This document shows positions 17,863 to 27,800 of a stretch of DNA of 64,000 nt, one piece after another. A program made the translations under genes and the position numbers. Source of the stretch: DASXHD01 sp036488725 (GTDB lineage: Bacteria > Myxococcota_A > Polyangia > Polyangiales > Polyangiaceae); NCBI GenBank assembly GCA_036488725.1, contig DASXHD010000130.1, positions 1 through 64,000 on the forward strand. Direction: 5' to 3'. Positions within the stretch are counted from its first letter, which is position 1. Each line of letters begins with the position of its first letter. Under the pieces are notes generated by a model that was not told the origin of the DNA, searched no databases, and saw only the letters and a program-made list of their open reading frames with translations.

Positions 17863-19478
17863 CGCGCGCCTTTCGTCTCTTCGAGGGCGATCAAAAAGTC
17901 GCCGATCATCCGTCCGCGGTCGCGGATTTTTTCCGGCGTCGCGATCGCGCGGAGCGTTCGTTCGATCCCGCGCTTGCACTGCGCGGCGCGCTCGGGCATC
18001 GCGCGGGCGAGACGCGCGAGCACGCGCAGCATCGTGACGTTGTCCTCGAACGGCTTGCGACGCACGGCGAACACGCCGACCGCGTCGGGGTCCTTCGAGC
18101 TCGCGAAAAACCCGCCGCCGCGCGTGTCCTCGAGGTTCGCGAAGATCGCATCGACGATCTTCGCCGCTTGCGCCGCGCGCGCCGCGTCCTTCGAAACGCG
18201 CGCGAGCTCGAGGAGCGCGAACGCGAACGCCGCGTTGTCCGACAAGTGCACCAGCGAATCGGCCGAGGAGGCGACGTCGTGCGAGAGCGCGCCGCCCTTG
18301 GTCGCGTGCGTCGCGAGGACGAGGTCGGCCGCTTTCTTCGCGCGTTCGAGCGCGGATGCTTCGCCGGTCGCCTCGAAATACTTGCAGTATGCAGCAATTC
18401 CGAGCCCATTTTCGCGCGCATATTCGTGCATGTCGACGCGCGGCAGCCCGAGCGCGAGACGCTCGGCTTCGCCCTTCGCGTAATACTCGTGGCCGGTCAC
18501 GAACCCTTTTCCGACTTCGTGCGCGTTCAAGTCGGCGTCTTGGGTCACGTAGAAGCCGCCGTCTTTTCCGGACAAGAAACGATCGACGTAACCTTTGATC
18601 GCGGTCGCCACATCCAGCCACTTCTTGTCCTTGGTGAGCTCGTACGCTTCGGCGTAGTTGGCGATCGCGCCGGCGTTGAAATAGAGCAGCTTCTCGAAGT
18701 GCGGGTGCTTCCAGTCGCCGTCGGTCGAGTACTGGTAGATGCCGCCCCAAACCGGGTCGACGATGCCCCGCTGCTGATCGAGCGTGAAGAGGACGCGCTT
18801 CTTTTCGAGCGCGTCGCCAGCGCGCGCGCGCGAGAGCGCCCAGGCGTTCGTCATGAAGAGCGGCACTTTCTGTCCGTGGCCCCAACTGCCTTGCTCTTCG
18901 TCCCAATAATCTTCGAGCCCGAGCTCGGTCGCGCGCGCGATCCACGCGAGCTCTTCTTCCGGCATCGGCGCGTCGGAGATCGCGACGTCGCTCGCTTCGG
19001 TCGACGCGGCTTCGTCTTTCGATGCGACGACCGCATTCAAAATCTCGACGAACTTCTCCGGCGCGATGAAGCCGCGATATTTCCCGAGCTCGCGTCCGTC
19101 GGGCGAAAAGATCACGGTGGCCGGCCAGCCGTAGTCGGCGTAGCGCTCTTCGATGTCCGGGCGCGCGTCGATGTCGACCTTCGCCGCGATGAAGTGCGCG
19201 TCGAGCAGCGTGCGTACTTGCGCATCGTGATAGGTGACCGCCTCCATCACGTGACACCAGTGGCACCACTCGGCCGAGCCATCCATCACGACGAATCGTT
19301 TTTCGGTCTTGGCGCGCGCGAAGGTCGCATCGGAAAATTCGCTCCACGCGAGCGGCGCCTTCGGCGTCGCGTCCCAGCGCGCGAGGGAATCATCGACGTG
19401 CGCAACCGTTGGTTTCGGCGGGGCGGCGCTCGTCGTCGCGCACGCGGTCGAAAGAACGAAAATGGCGAGTCGCTTCAC
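17859..19478 (-). CDS. DUF255 / YyaL-family thioredoxin-like protein with alpha-barrel domain
   Basis: This 539-residue protein has a GTG start and an N-terminal secretion signal with a possible lipobox (LSTAC). The DUF255 thioredoxin fold carries the hallmark WCHWCHVM at residues 71-78, with a redox CxxC pair (Cys72/Cys75), and YGWPATVIFSPDG. The C-terminal half is an alpha/alpha-barrel like N-acylglucosamine 2-epimerases (NAGAIANYAEAYELT, GGGFFASS). Typical YyaL/SPATA20 proteins are about 650-700 residues, so this is a shorter form. The reaction is not established. Its stop codon overlaps that of the convergent lipoprotein gene. Confidence 0.88.
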   Translation of the reverse strand: MKRLAIFVLSTACATTSAAPPKPTVAHVDDSLARWDATPKAPLAWSEFSDATFARAKTEKRFVVMDGSAEWCHWCHVMEAVTYHDAQVRTLLDAHFIAAKVDIDARPDIEERYADYGWPATVIFSPDGRELGKYRGFIAPEKFVEILNAVVASKDEAASTEASDVAISDAPMPEEELAWIARATELGLEDYWDEEQGSWGHGQKVPLFMTNAWALSRARAGDALEKKRVLFTLDQQRGIVDPVWGGIYQYSTDGDWKHPHFEKLLYFNAGAIANYAEAYELTKDKKWLDVATAIKGYVDRFLSGKDGGFYVTQDADLNAHEVGKGFVTGHEYYAKGEAERLALGLPRVDMHEYARENGLGIAAYCKYFEATGEASALERAKKAADLVLATHATKGGALSHDVASSADSLVHLSDNAAFAFALLELARVSKDAARAAQAAKIVDAIFANLEDTRGGGFFASSKDPDAVGVFAVRRKPFEDNVTMLRVLARLARAMPERAAQCKRGIERTLRAIATPEKIRDRGRMIGDFLIALEETKGAR

Positions 19479-19529
19479 TCCCCCATTTTACGCGCGCCGG
19501 CCGCCGGCGGTTGCGCCTAAACTGACCGC

Positions 19530-19913
19530 ATGCGCGGCGCGTCGTTCTTGCTGATCGCGCTCGCGGCGTGCGACCCGGGTTGGTCGGGCACCGCGCATCT
19601 CATCGACGCGACCGGCGCGCCGATCGCCGGCGCGACGGCGACGCTCAAGTGTCCATCGGGTCACGTCGAGCACGAGACGTCCGACGCGACCGGCACGTTC
19701 GTCTTCGGCGGCGTCGGCAGCTCGTTCGAAGCGCCGAAATGCACGGTGACGATCGACGCTCCCGGTTTCGCGTCGCGGACGGTCACCGTTTACGACCTTT
19801 GCTACCGAAGCACGCACGCAGGCAACGCCGGCGTCCCGCGCAAGCCGGGCGAGGGCACCATCCTGCTCTCCCGCGCGCCAGTCCTCGCGCCCGCCGACGC
19901 CGGACCTGACTGA
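19530..19913 (+). CDS. Small lipoprotein with carboxypeptidase-regulatory-like domain
   Basis: This 127-residue protein has a lipoprotein signal (LIALAAC, Cys14), then one beta-sandwich of the carboxypeptidase-D regulatory type: LIDATGAPIAGATATLKCP, DATGTFVFGGVG and a C-terminal TVTIDAPGFASRTVTV strand pair. These domains usually decorate exported proteins. It is divergent from the DUF255 gene across 51 bp. No specific function can be assigned. Confidence 0.75.
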   Translation: MRGASFLLIALAACDPGWSGTAHLIDATGAPIAGATATLKCPSGHVEHETSDATGTFVFGGVGSSFEAPKCTVTIDAPGFASRTVTVYDLCYRSTHAGNAGVPRKPGEGTILLSRAPVLAPADAGPD

Positions 19914-19920
19914 GCAAATC

Positions 19921-20958
19921 TCACCGCAGCGAACGCCAATCGAGGACGCGCATCTCGCGGGTCGAGACGCGCATCTCGACGGTGCGCCTCGGCGGGAGCG
20001 AGTCGCCGCCGACCTCGAGGGCCATCGGGCGCGAGAACGTGAAGCGCGCGGCGGTCGTGAACCAGTCGTGCATGCCGCGGAGCGGGTGCGCGCCGGTCCA
20101 AAGACGCGGGATGCTCATGATGCCGCCGAACGTCGAGCGATCGAAGACGCGCACGTTGATCATCCCGAGCAGACGCTCGGCGAAGGGGTACGCGCGGAAG
20201 TGATAACCGAACTCGGGGCACGTCGCGGCGCCGGCGACGCTCATCAAGCCGTCCCACAAAACGGTGCCGCGCTTCGCGCCCGCGACGCGGACGAGCGCGC
20301 CCGCCGAGTCGACGGTGTAGACCTCGTCGCCGAGATTTTCGACGAGCACGTGCGGGCGGCCGTAGACGATCGATTTCGGCGCGGTCCGCGTGAGCATCGC
20401 CGTGACGTAGCCGTAGACGCTCTTCGCGAAGAAACGCGGCGGGCCCTTCGATTGCTCGAGCTGCTCTTTGTAGTCGTTCAAAATCTCCGCGTCCCAGCCG
20501 GCGCCGGCGAAGTGCGCGAGCGTTCCGAGACCGGGCTCTTGCGGGTAGGCGACGTCCACCAAGCCGAATCGGCGGAGCGGGAGCGCGTCGTCGCGATCGT
20601 GCAGGTCCCGCAGGATCGCGAGGGCCGTCGCGAGCTTCGGCGCGCCGACGACGTTCGCCCACGCGTTGCCGGTGCCGAGCTTGAGCAAACCCATCGGCGG
20701 GAGCGGCTCGCCGTCCGAAGTGACGCGGGCGAGCGCGTTGACGAGCGCGATCGCAGTTCCGTCGCCGCCGGCCGAAAAAACGAGGACCGGTTTCTTCGGC
20801 AAGATCTCGCGCAAAAACGCGGTCGCCTCGTCGAGCGAGTGCGTGAGCTTGACCGTCGCGCCCGGAAGAAAGCGTGCAGTCTGCACCGCGATGCGCCGCC
20901 CGCCGCGTTTGGCGTTGGCGTTCACTAGAATGCACAGACCCTCGCCGGATTTTTTCAA
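19921..20958 (-). CDS. Diacylglycerol/lipid kinase family protein
   Basis: The DAGK catalytic signature is present: NANAKRGG at residues 13-20, the nucleotide loop SAGGDGTAI (GGDGT 64-68) and KLGTGNAWANVVG, the GTGN substrate region. The 345 residues fit the DgkB/YegS/sphingosine-kinase family, which phosphorylates a lipid head hydroxyl with ATP. The TTG start overlaps the plsC stop (TTGA), so it is translationally coupled to the acyltransferase. The lipid substrate cannot be read from sequence; ceramide or diacylglycerol are both possible. Confidence 0.85.
   Translation of the reverse strand: MKKSGEGLCILVNANAKRGGRRIAVQTARFLPGATVKLTHSLDEATAFLREILPKKPVLVFSAGGDGTAIALVNALARVTSDGEPLPPMGLLKLGTGNAWANVVGAPKLATALAILRDLHDRDDALPLRRFGLVDVAYPQEPGLGTLAHFAGAGWDAEILNDYKEQLEQSKGPPRFFAKSVYGYVTAMLTRTAPKSIVYGRPHVLVENLGDEVYTVDSAGALVRVAGAKRGTVLWDGLMSVAGAATCPEFGYHFRAYPFAERLLGMINVRVFDRSTFGGIMSIPRLWTGAHPLRGMHDWFTTAARFTFSRPMALEVGGDSLPPRRTVEMRVSTREMRVLDWRSLR
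20874..20886. repeat. Dispersed palindrome, GTGCA-N3-TGCAC form
   Basis: Perfect interrupted palindrome GTGCAGTCTGCAC inside the lipid kinase gene; it has the same TGCA-N3-TGCA core as the copies at 14387, 33644 and 42339. Confidence 0.5.
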
Positions 20959-21674
20959 AGCGCGCTCGCGATCGCCGTGCGCACGGTCTCTTGGAGCGCG
21001 GCGATTCCTTTCGGCGTCCGGTCGTAGCGCGCCGTGTCGATGGGCGGATGAATGGTGACGCGCACGCTCGCGTCGCGCGTCGACCGGCTCGCGCCGCGTG
21101 GGAGCGCGAGACGTGTGCCCTGGACGGTGACCGGAAGGATCGGCTCGCCGACGTCGAGCGCGAGATGGAAGCCGCCCTTCTTGAACGGCAGGAGCTCACC
21201 CGTCGGGCTGCGCGTTCCCTCGGGCGCGATCCACACGTTCACGCCCGAGCGCATCCGCTGCTTGGCGACGTCGAGGCTCTCGATCGCCGACCGCCGGCTC
21301 TTCCGATCGATCGCGACGAAGCCCGCCTCGAGCATCGCGCGTCCGAAAAACGGAAGACTGAAGAGCTCGATCTTCGCAATCATGCGCAAGCTCTGCCCGT
21401 GCGGCGGACCGAGGACGTGAAAGAGCACCGGCACGTCGTAGTGCGACTGATGGTTGCTCATCACGAGATAAGTCGCCGCTCGGTCGAAGTTTTCGCGGCC
21501 GCGCACCTCGATCGCCATGCGCAAGTGGTCGACGACGTGCGCCGACCACGACTCGAGCCGGTCGTCGCACATCTTTTTCGTCAGCCGGCCGCGCGTCGCG
21601 TCGAGCACCGTCGGCACCGAGATGGCGAGCGTCTCGGCCATGTTTTGGAGCGAGAGAACGAGCGATCCTGCCAA
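20955..21674 (-). CDS. 1-acyl-sn-glycerol-3-phosphate acyltransferase family (PlsC-like)
   Basis: The HX4D acyltransferase motif is NHQSHYD (residues 74-80) and the phosphate-binding block is APEGTRSPTG (EGTRS 152-156), followed by FKKGGFHLALD. PlsC enzymes acylate lysophosphatidate at the inner membrane. The listed TTG start gives 239 residues; an ATG at 21641 would remove 11, and neither has a good ribosome-binding site. It is the first gene of a two-gene unit with the lipid kinase and is divergent from the giant TPR gene. Confidence 0.88.
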   Translation of the reverse strand: MAGSLVLSLQNMAETLAISVPTVLDATRGRLTKKMCDDRLESWSAHVVDHLRMAIEVRGRENFDRAATYLVMSNHQSHYDVPVLFHVLGPPHGQSLRMIAKIELFSLPFFGRAMLEAGFVAIDRKSRRSAIESLDVAKQRMRSGVNVWIAPEGTRSPTGELLPFKKGGFHLALDVGEPILPVTVQGTRLALPRGASRSTRDASVRVTIHPPIDTARYDRTPKGIAALQETVRTAIASAL

Positions 21675-21768
21675 GCGGAAGAAACCCTTATCACGCCCCG
21701 AGCTGACCCTTGCTATCGGCGGAAACGCCGCTTAGCATCGCTCCACCGCGGGCGCGAAAAACCCTCAG

Positions 21769-21796
21769 TTTCTCGCAGCTTTCTCGCAGTTTGACA
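21769..21796 (+). promoter_or_regulatory. Tandem 11-bp repeat abutting a TTGACA element
   Basis: TTTCTCGCAGC (21769-21779) and TTTCTCGCAGT (21780-21790) are head-to-tail copies with an 11-bp period, about one helical turn, followed at once by a perfect -35 hexamer TTGACA (21791-21796). No good -10 is seen 16-18 bp later, which would suit an activator-dependent promoter for the giant TPR gene starting at 21842. The site itself is seen; its role is inferred. Confidence 0.5.
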
Positions 21797-21841
21797 TGAC
21801 ACGGCCGCCTTCTTCCACCTTGGCGCCGCGATGGTGAGGAC

Positions 21842-24800
21842 GTGAGCGTAAGCACGATACGGACGGCGCTGGGCCTGCTTCAGGACGATCCCGACCACGA
21901 ACAGGCGTACCTCGATCTCAAAGAGGCGCTTGGGAGCGGAAAACCCGAGGGCATGTCCGCCGAGGACGCGCGCGCGCTCCTCGCGTCGGCGCGCCGTGCG
22001 CACGAAGCGCGTCGCGAATACGACGCGGTCGCCTCGCTCCTCGAGCTCGAGGTGCTCCTCGCGCAAGGCAGCGACGCCGAAGTGGACCTCCTGCGCGAGC
22101 TCGCGCGCGTTTCGGACGAAGAGCTCTTCGACGACGCGCGCGCCGAAGAAGTTTTCGGGCGCATCCTCGCGCTCGTTCCGGGCGACGAGACGGCCGAAGA
22201 AGTGCTCGAGCGCATCCGCGCCAAGCGCTCGAAGTGGACCGAGCTCGTCACGCGCTACGCGGACGAAGCGGCCTCGGCCGCAGAGCCGCGTCTCAAGAGC
22301 TCGCTCCTCGTGAGCGCGTCGGAGACGGCGTATCGCTATGGTCGTCCGGCGACGACCGGCAAGAAGAAGATCGCCGCGCTCCAAGCCGAGATCGTCTCGC
22401 GTCTCGAGAGCGCGCTCGAGGTCGACCCGAAGAATCGTCGCGCGGGCGCGCTCCTCGAGCGCATCTACCGCGAGGCGGGCAAGTGGGAGCCGCTCGCGGC
22501 GCTGCTCGAAAAAGTGTCGACCGAGTCGAGCGTGAAAGACGAGAAGACCGCGGGTTTTCTGCGGCTTGCGCGCGTGCTGGCGAAAAAAATCCAGAGCCCC
22601 GAGCGCGCCGTCGCGGCGTACGAAGGCGTGCTCGATCTGTCGCCGGGCAACGAAGAGGCGACGAGCTTCCTCGTCGACTTTTTCACCGCGCGCGAGATGT
22701 GGGACCACCTCGTGTCGCTCTACGAAGAGCAGCTCCACACGAGCACGCGTCACGGCAAAGAAGACATCGGCATCGTCTTGCAGCTCGCGATGGTGCACTG
22801 GAAGATGCGCGGCAAGGCCGACGTCGCCGAGCCGTACTTCGACAAGCTGCGCAAGGCGGAGCCGGCGCATCCGGGCATGCTCGCGTTCTTCCGCGAGACG
22901 CTCGGCGCGCGGCACGACTACGCGAAGCTGACGCAAGTTCTGACCGATGCGCAGCGCTCGCTGCCCGATGGGCTCGCGCGCTCGCAGATCGCCGCCGAGA
23001 TCGCCAAGCTCTCCGAAGAAGGCGCCAACGCGACCAAGGCCATCGAGCAGTGGCGCGCCCTGCTACGGCAGGATCCGGGGCACACGCAGGCGCGCGACGC
23101 GCTGAAGCGACTGTACAAACAGAGCGGCGCGTACAACGCGCTCGCCGAGCTCCTTCGCGGAGAGCTCGAACGAATCCCAGCGGGTGACGCTGAATCCCGG
23201 TTGCCGCTCTTGCGCGAAATCGCCGGCCTTTACCGCGAGCACGTGAAGAGCGACACCGCGCTCCTCGCGGCGCTGACGCAGATCGCCCAGCTCGCGCCGA
23301 ACGACGCGGACACCGTGCGCGAGCTCGTTCGCGTCTACGACACGCTCGGACGCGTCCGCGATTTGCTCGCGGCGCAGGCGCGGCTCGCCGATCTCGAGAG
23401 CGAGCCGAGCGTCAAAGCCGAGCTCTGGCGTCAGATCGCGCGGCGCTGGCTCGAGCAATTTTCGAACGTGCAGAACGCGATGGAGGCTTACGAAAAAGTC
23501 CTCGAGAGCGAGACGCACGACGCCGAGGCGATCGGCAAGCTCAAGGAGCTCTACGCCAAGCGGCGCGCGTTCAAGCCGCTCTACGATTTGCTCGAGCGCG
23601 AGGCGTCCGGGATGGAGGAAGGCCCGGGCCGTCGCGAGGCGTGGATGGAGATGGCGAAGATCGCGGCCGAGCGGCTCGACCGCGGGCCGGACGCCATCGC
23701 GCTCTACAAGAAGATCCTCGACGAGAGCGCTTCGTCGACCGCGGCGCTCGACGCGCTCGAGAAGCAGGCCGAGCGCGACAAAGATTTTGCGACCGTCGCC
23801 GACGCGCTCGAGCGGCGCGCCGTCGCCGAGTCGAACGACGCGGGAAAGCTCGGGGTCCTCCAGAAGCTCGGCGCGATTTACGCCGAGCGGCTCGGCGATC
23901 ACGCGGCCGCGATGAAGACTTGGCGGCGCGTGCTCGAGATCCAGCCGGGGCATGCGAAGGCGCTCCGCGTCTTGCGCGACAGTTATCTCGGGAGCGCCGA
24001 TTACGATGGGCTCACCGCGCTCTTCGCCGAGTCGAAAGATTGGGAAGGGCTCGCCGAGGTGCTCTCGAACGCCGCCGATCGCGCGAGCGACGCGGCGACC
24101 AAAGTGGAGCTCTCGTTCCGCGCGGCCGACGTGTACGAAAAAAATCTCGAGCAGCCCGAGCGCGCCTTCCGCGCGTACGAGCGCGTGCTCGCGGTGCGGC
24201 CCGACGACGAGCGCGCGGCGCGGTCGCTCATTCCGCTCTACGAGGCCGAAGAAAAATGGGCGCGCTTGCCGGCGCTCTACGAAGTTTTGTTCTCGCACGC
24301 GAAGACCGACGAGACCAAGCTCGAGATTTTGCAAAAGCTCGGCGAGGTCACCGGGCAGAAGCTTCAGGATCGCGGGGCGGCGTTTCGTCATGCGCAGCGC
24401 GCGTACGAGCTCTCGCCGGCACGCGAGGGTGCGCTCGCGGCGCTCGAGCACGCGGCGGCGGCCGCCGAGCAGTGGCCCGCGTTCGTCGCGGCGCTCCAGG
24501 CGCGGCTCGAGTCGGCGGGTGGGGAAGAGAAGCACGCGCTCGAAGCGAAGATCGCCGAGACGTACGCGACGCAGCTCGGCCGCGTCGACGAAGCGATCGC
24601 GGCGTACCGCCGGCTGGTCGAAGAGAACCCGGACGACCACGAGGCGATTGCGACGCTCGACCGAATCTTGCGCTCGCAGGACCGGCGCGACGACTTGCGC
24701 TGGCTCTACGAGACGCGCGTCGCGCGCGCGAACACTTCGCAGAAGGTGGAGCTCCTCTGCGAGTGGGCGGTCCTCGAAGAAGAGGCGATGGGCGCGCCGG

Positions 24801-27800
24801 ATCGCGCCGGCGAAATTTATCGCCGCGTCCTCGAGATCGTGCCGAAGCACGGGAAATCCCTGCGCGCGCTCGCGCGATTGTTGCAGAATACAGGTAGTGC
24901 GGACGAGGCCGTGCAGATGCTCGAGCGCGATCGCGATCAGCGCGAAGGCAAAGAGCGCGCGGCGCGCGAGCTCGAGATCGCCAAGCTCCAGATCGACTTG
25001 AAGCGGCCGGGCGAGGCGTTCGCCGCGGTGAAGCGCGCGCTCGACGAGATCCCTGACGACGCGCAGGCGGTGGCCCTGCTCGAGCGGCTCCTCGAGATCG
25101 CAGAGTCGCGGCCACGCGCGGCGGGGCTCCTCGAGCAGCACTATGCGGCGACCGGACAGCACGACAAGCAAGCTCACGTCCTCGACGTGCTCATCGCGAC
25201 TGCGGTTTCGAAGGGCGATCGCGGCGCGCTCTTCGACAAGCTCGTGACCGTGCACGAAAACCGCGGGAAGCTCGGCGAAGCGTTCGACGTCGCGGCGCGC
25301 GCGGCCGAAGAGGTGCCGGGCGAGCTCTCGCTGTGGGATCGGCTCGGCGTGCTCGCGAACAAGACGGGGCGCACGCAGGCGTTCGTCGACGCGCTCATTC
25401 GCGCGGTCCCGCCCGACGGCGACAGCAATTTGCCCGCGGCGGTCGACATGGATTTGTCCGAGCGCATCGCCACGCTCTACGACGAGATGCTGGGCGAGGT
25501 CGGCAAGGCGACGCCGTATCTCGAGCGGATCCTCGCGCGTGACCCGGGCAACGAGCGGGCGTTCGCTCGCTTGAAGCAGCTCTTGACCTCGCTCGAGCGG
25601 TGGGACGCGCTCGACGCGCTGTACGAGCGCTCGGTCGCTGCGGCCGATCCGGTGCGTCAGGCGGATTTGCTCTCCGAGGCGGCGCTCGTCGCCGAGGAGA
25701 TCACCGGCGAGCGCGCGAAGGCGACCGGCTACTACGAGCGCATCCTCGAAATCGATCCGCATCACGAGCAAGCGACCCGCGCGCTCGAGATGCTCTACGC
25801 CGCGCAAGACAGCTGGGAGAAGCTCGCTGCGCTGCTCGGTCGGCGGCTCGATGGCGCCGCGGGTGACGAAGCGCTCGCGCTCCGCTTGCGGCTCGGGACG
25901 CTGCAGGCGACGCGGCTCGGCGATTTCGCCAAGGCGCTCGATCATCTCGAGGTCGTGCTCGGCGCCGATCCGGGCGAAAAAGCGGCGCGCGATCTCGTCG
26001 AGCAGTGCTTGCAGAGGCCGGAGCTCCGCGCGCGGTCGGCGGTGGTGCTCGAAGCGGCGTATCAAGCGACGGAGCAGCCGCGCGAGCTCGTCCGCGTGCT
26101 CGACGTGCGCCTGGAGTCTGCGCAGGGTGACGAAGCGCGCGCCGAGCTCTTGCGCCGCATCGCCGAAATTCGCGACGACCGGTTGAACGAGGACGTCGCC
26201 GCGCTCGACGCGTACGCCAAGCTCGTCCCGATTTCGCCGGACGACGAGAACGCGCGCGCGCGGCTGCTCGACATCGCGCGCCGCGTGGGCGCGCACGAGC
26301 AAGCCGCCGACGTGCTCCTCGCCGCCGCGAAGAACGCGCGTGCGCCGCAGCCTCGCGGCGAGATTTTGATGGCCGTCGCGAAGATCTTCGAGGACCTGCT
26401 CGACGCGCCGTCCCGCGCCGAGACCGTGTACCGCGAGGTGCTCGAGCTCGATCGCACTGATCATGCGCTCGCCCTTCCCGCTGCGCGCGCGCTCGAGCGC
26501 ATTTACGCCGCGGAAAACAAGCCTCGCGAGCTCGCGGGCGTGCTCCGCGTGCAGGTCGAGCTCGAAGACGACGGCGACGCGCGTCGCATGATTTGGGGAA
26601 GGCTCGGCGAGATTCACGAGACGTCGCTCGACGATCCGCAAGGCGCGATCGCCGCGTGGCGTGCGCGCGCCGAGGACGACCCCGGCGACGAGCAGGCGCT
26701 CGCGTCGCTCGATCGACTCTACGGGCGCACCGAGCAGTGGGACGCGCTCGCGTCGGTGCTGCGCTCGCGCGAACGCGCCGCGACCGATCGCGATCAACGC
26801 AAGGAGCTCATGACGCGCCTCGCGCTCGTGCTCGCCGAGCGCGTGAACGACTCGGGCGAGGCGATCCTCGCGTACCGCGCGATCCTCGACGACTTCGGCT
26901 CGGAGCACGCGGTCCTCGCGCCGCTCGCGGGGCTCTACGAAAAAACGGAGCGATGGGACGAGCTCGCCCAGACCCTCGAGTCGGACCTCGCGATCAGTGA
27001 CGTGCCGGTCGACAAGATCGAGCTCCTCGCGCGGCTCGGACGCGTGCGCCGCGACCGGCAAGACGACGCGGCTGGCGCGCTCGAAGCGTTTCGTCAGGCG
27101 CTCACGATCGATCCGTCGGACGCCGCGAGCCGCGCGGCGCTCGAGGCGATGCTCGACGTCGAGAGCGTGCGGCGCGACGCCGCCGCCGTCTTGCGTCCGC
27201 TCTACGAGGCCGACGGCGAGCAGAAGAAGCTCCTCCGCGTGCTCGACATCGAGACCGAGCTCGCCGACGGGCCGTCGGATCGTCTCCTCATCCTGTCGCA
27301 AGCCATGGTCGTCGCGGAGCAGTCGCTCGGCGACGTCGACACCGCCTTCGCGTACGCGTCGCGCGGTTTGCGCGAAGCGGCGGGCGAGCCCGAGCTCCCG
27401 GCGTGGATCGAACGCGCCGAGCGCCTCGGCGCCGCCGCGAACAAAACGCCTGCTTTCGTGGGCATTTTGCGCGAGGTCGCGCCGAACGTCCTCGACGAGC
27501 AGCAGCAGCTCGACGTCCTCGTGAAGATCGCCGAGCTCTCGCGCGACAAGCTCGACGACGCGTCGGCTGCGCGCGAGTACTTCGAAAAGGCGCTGCAGCT
27601 CCGCGCCGACGATCGCCGCGTCCTCGAGGCGCTCGAGCGTCTCTACGAGTCGAGCGGCGAGGGCGTCCAGCTCCTCGACGTGATCAAGCGACGCGTCGAC
27701 GTCGCGGACTCCGACGCCGAGCGCAAGGCGCTCCTCTACAAACAAGCGAAGCTCTGCGAGACGTCGGGCGACGCGGAGTCGGCGATCACGACGTATGAGC

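Noticed and set aside
20941..21000. Rho-independent terminator from the T-run near 20950
   Set aside because: The run lies at the start of the lipid-kinase coding region, not after a stable hairpin at a gene end.
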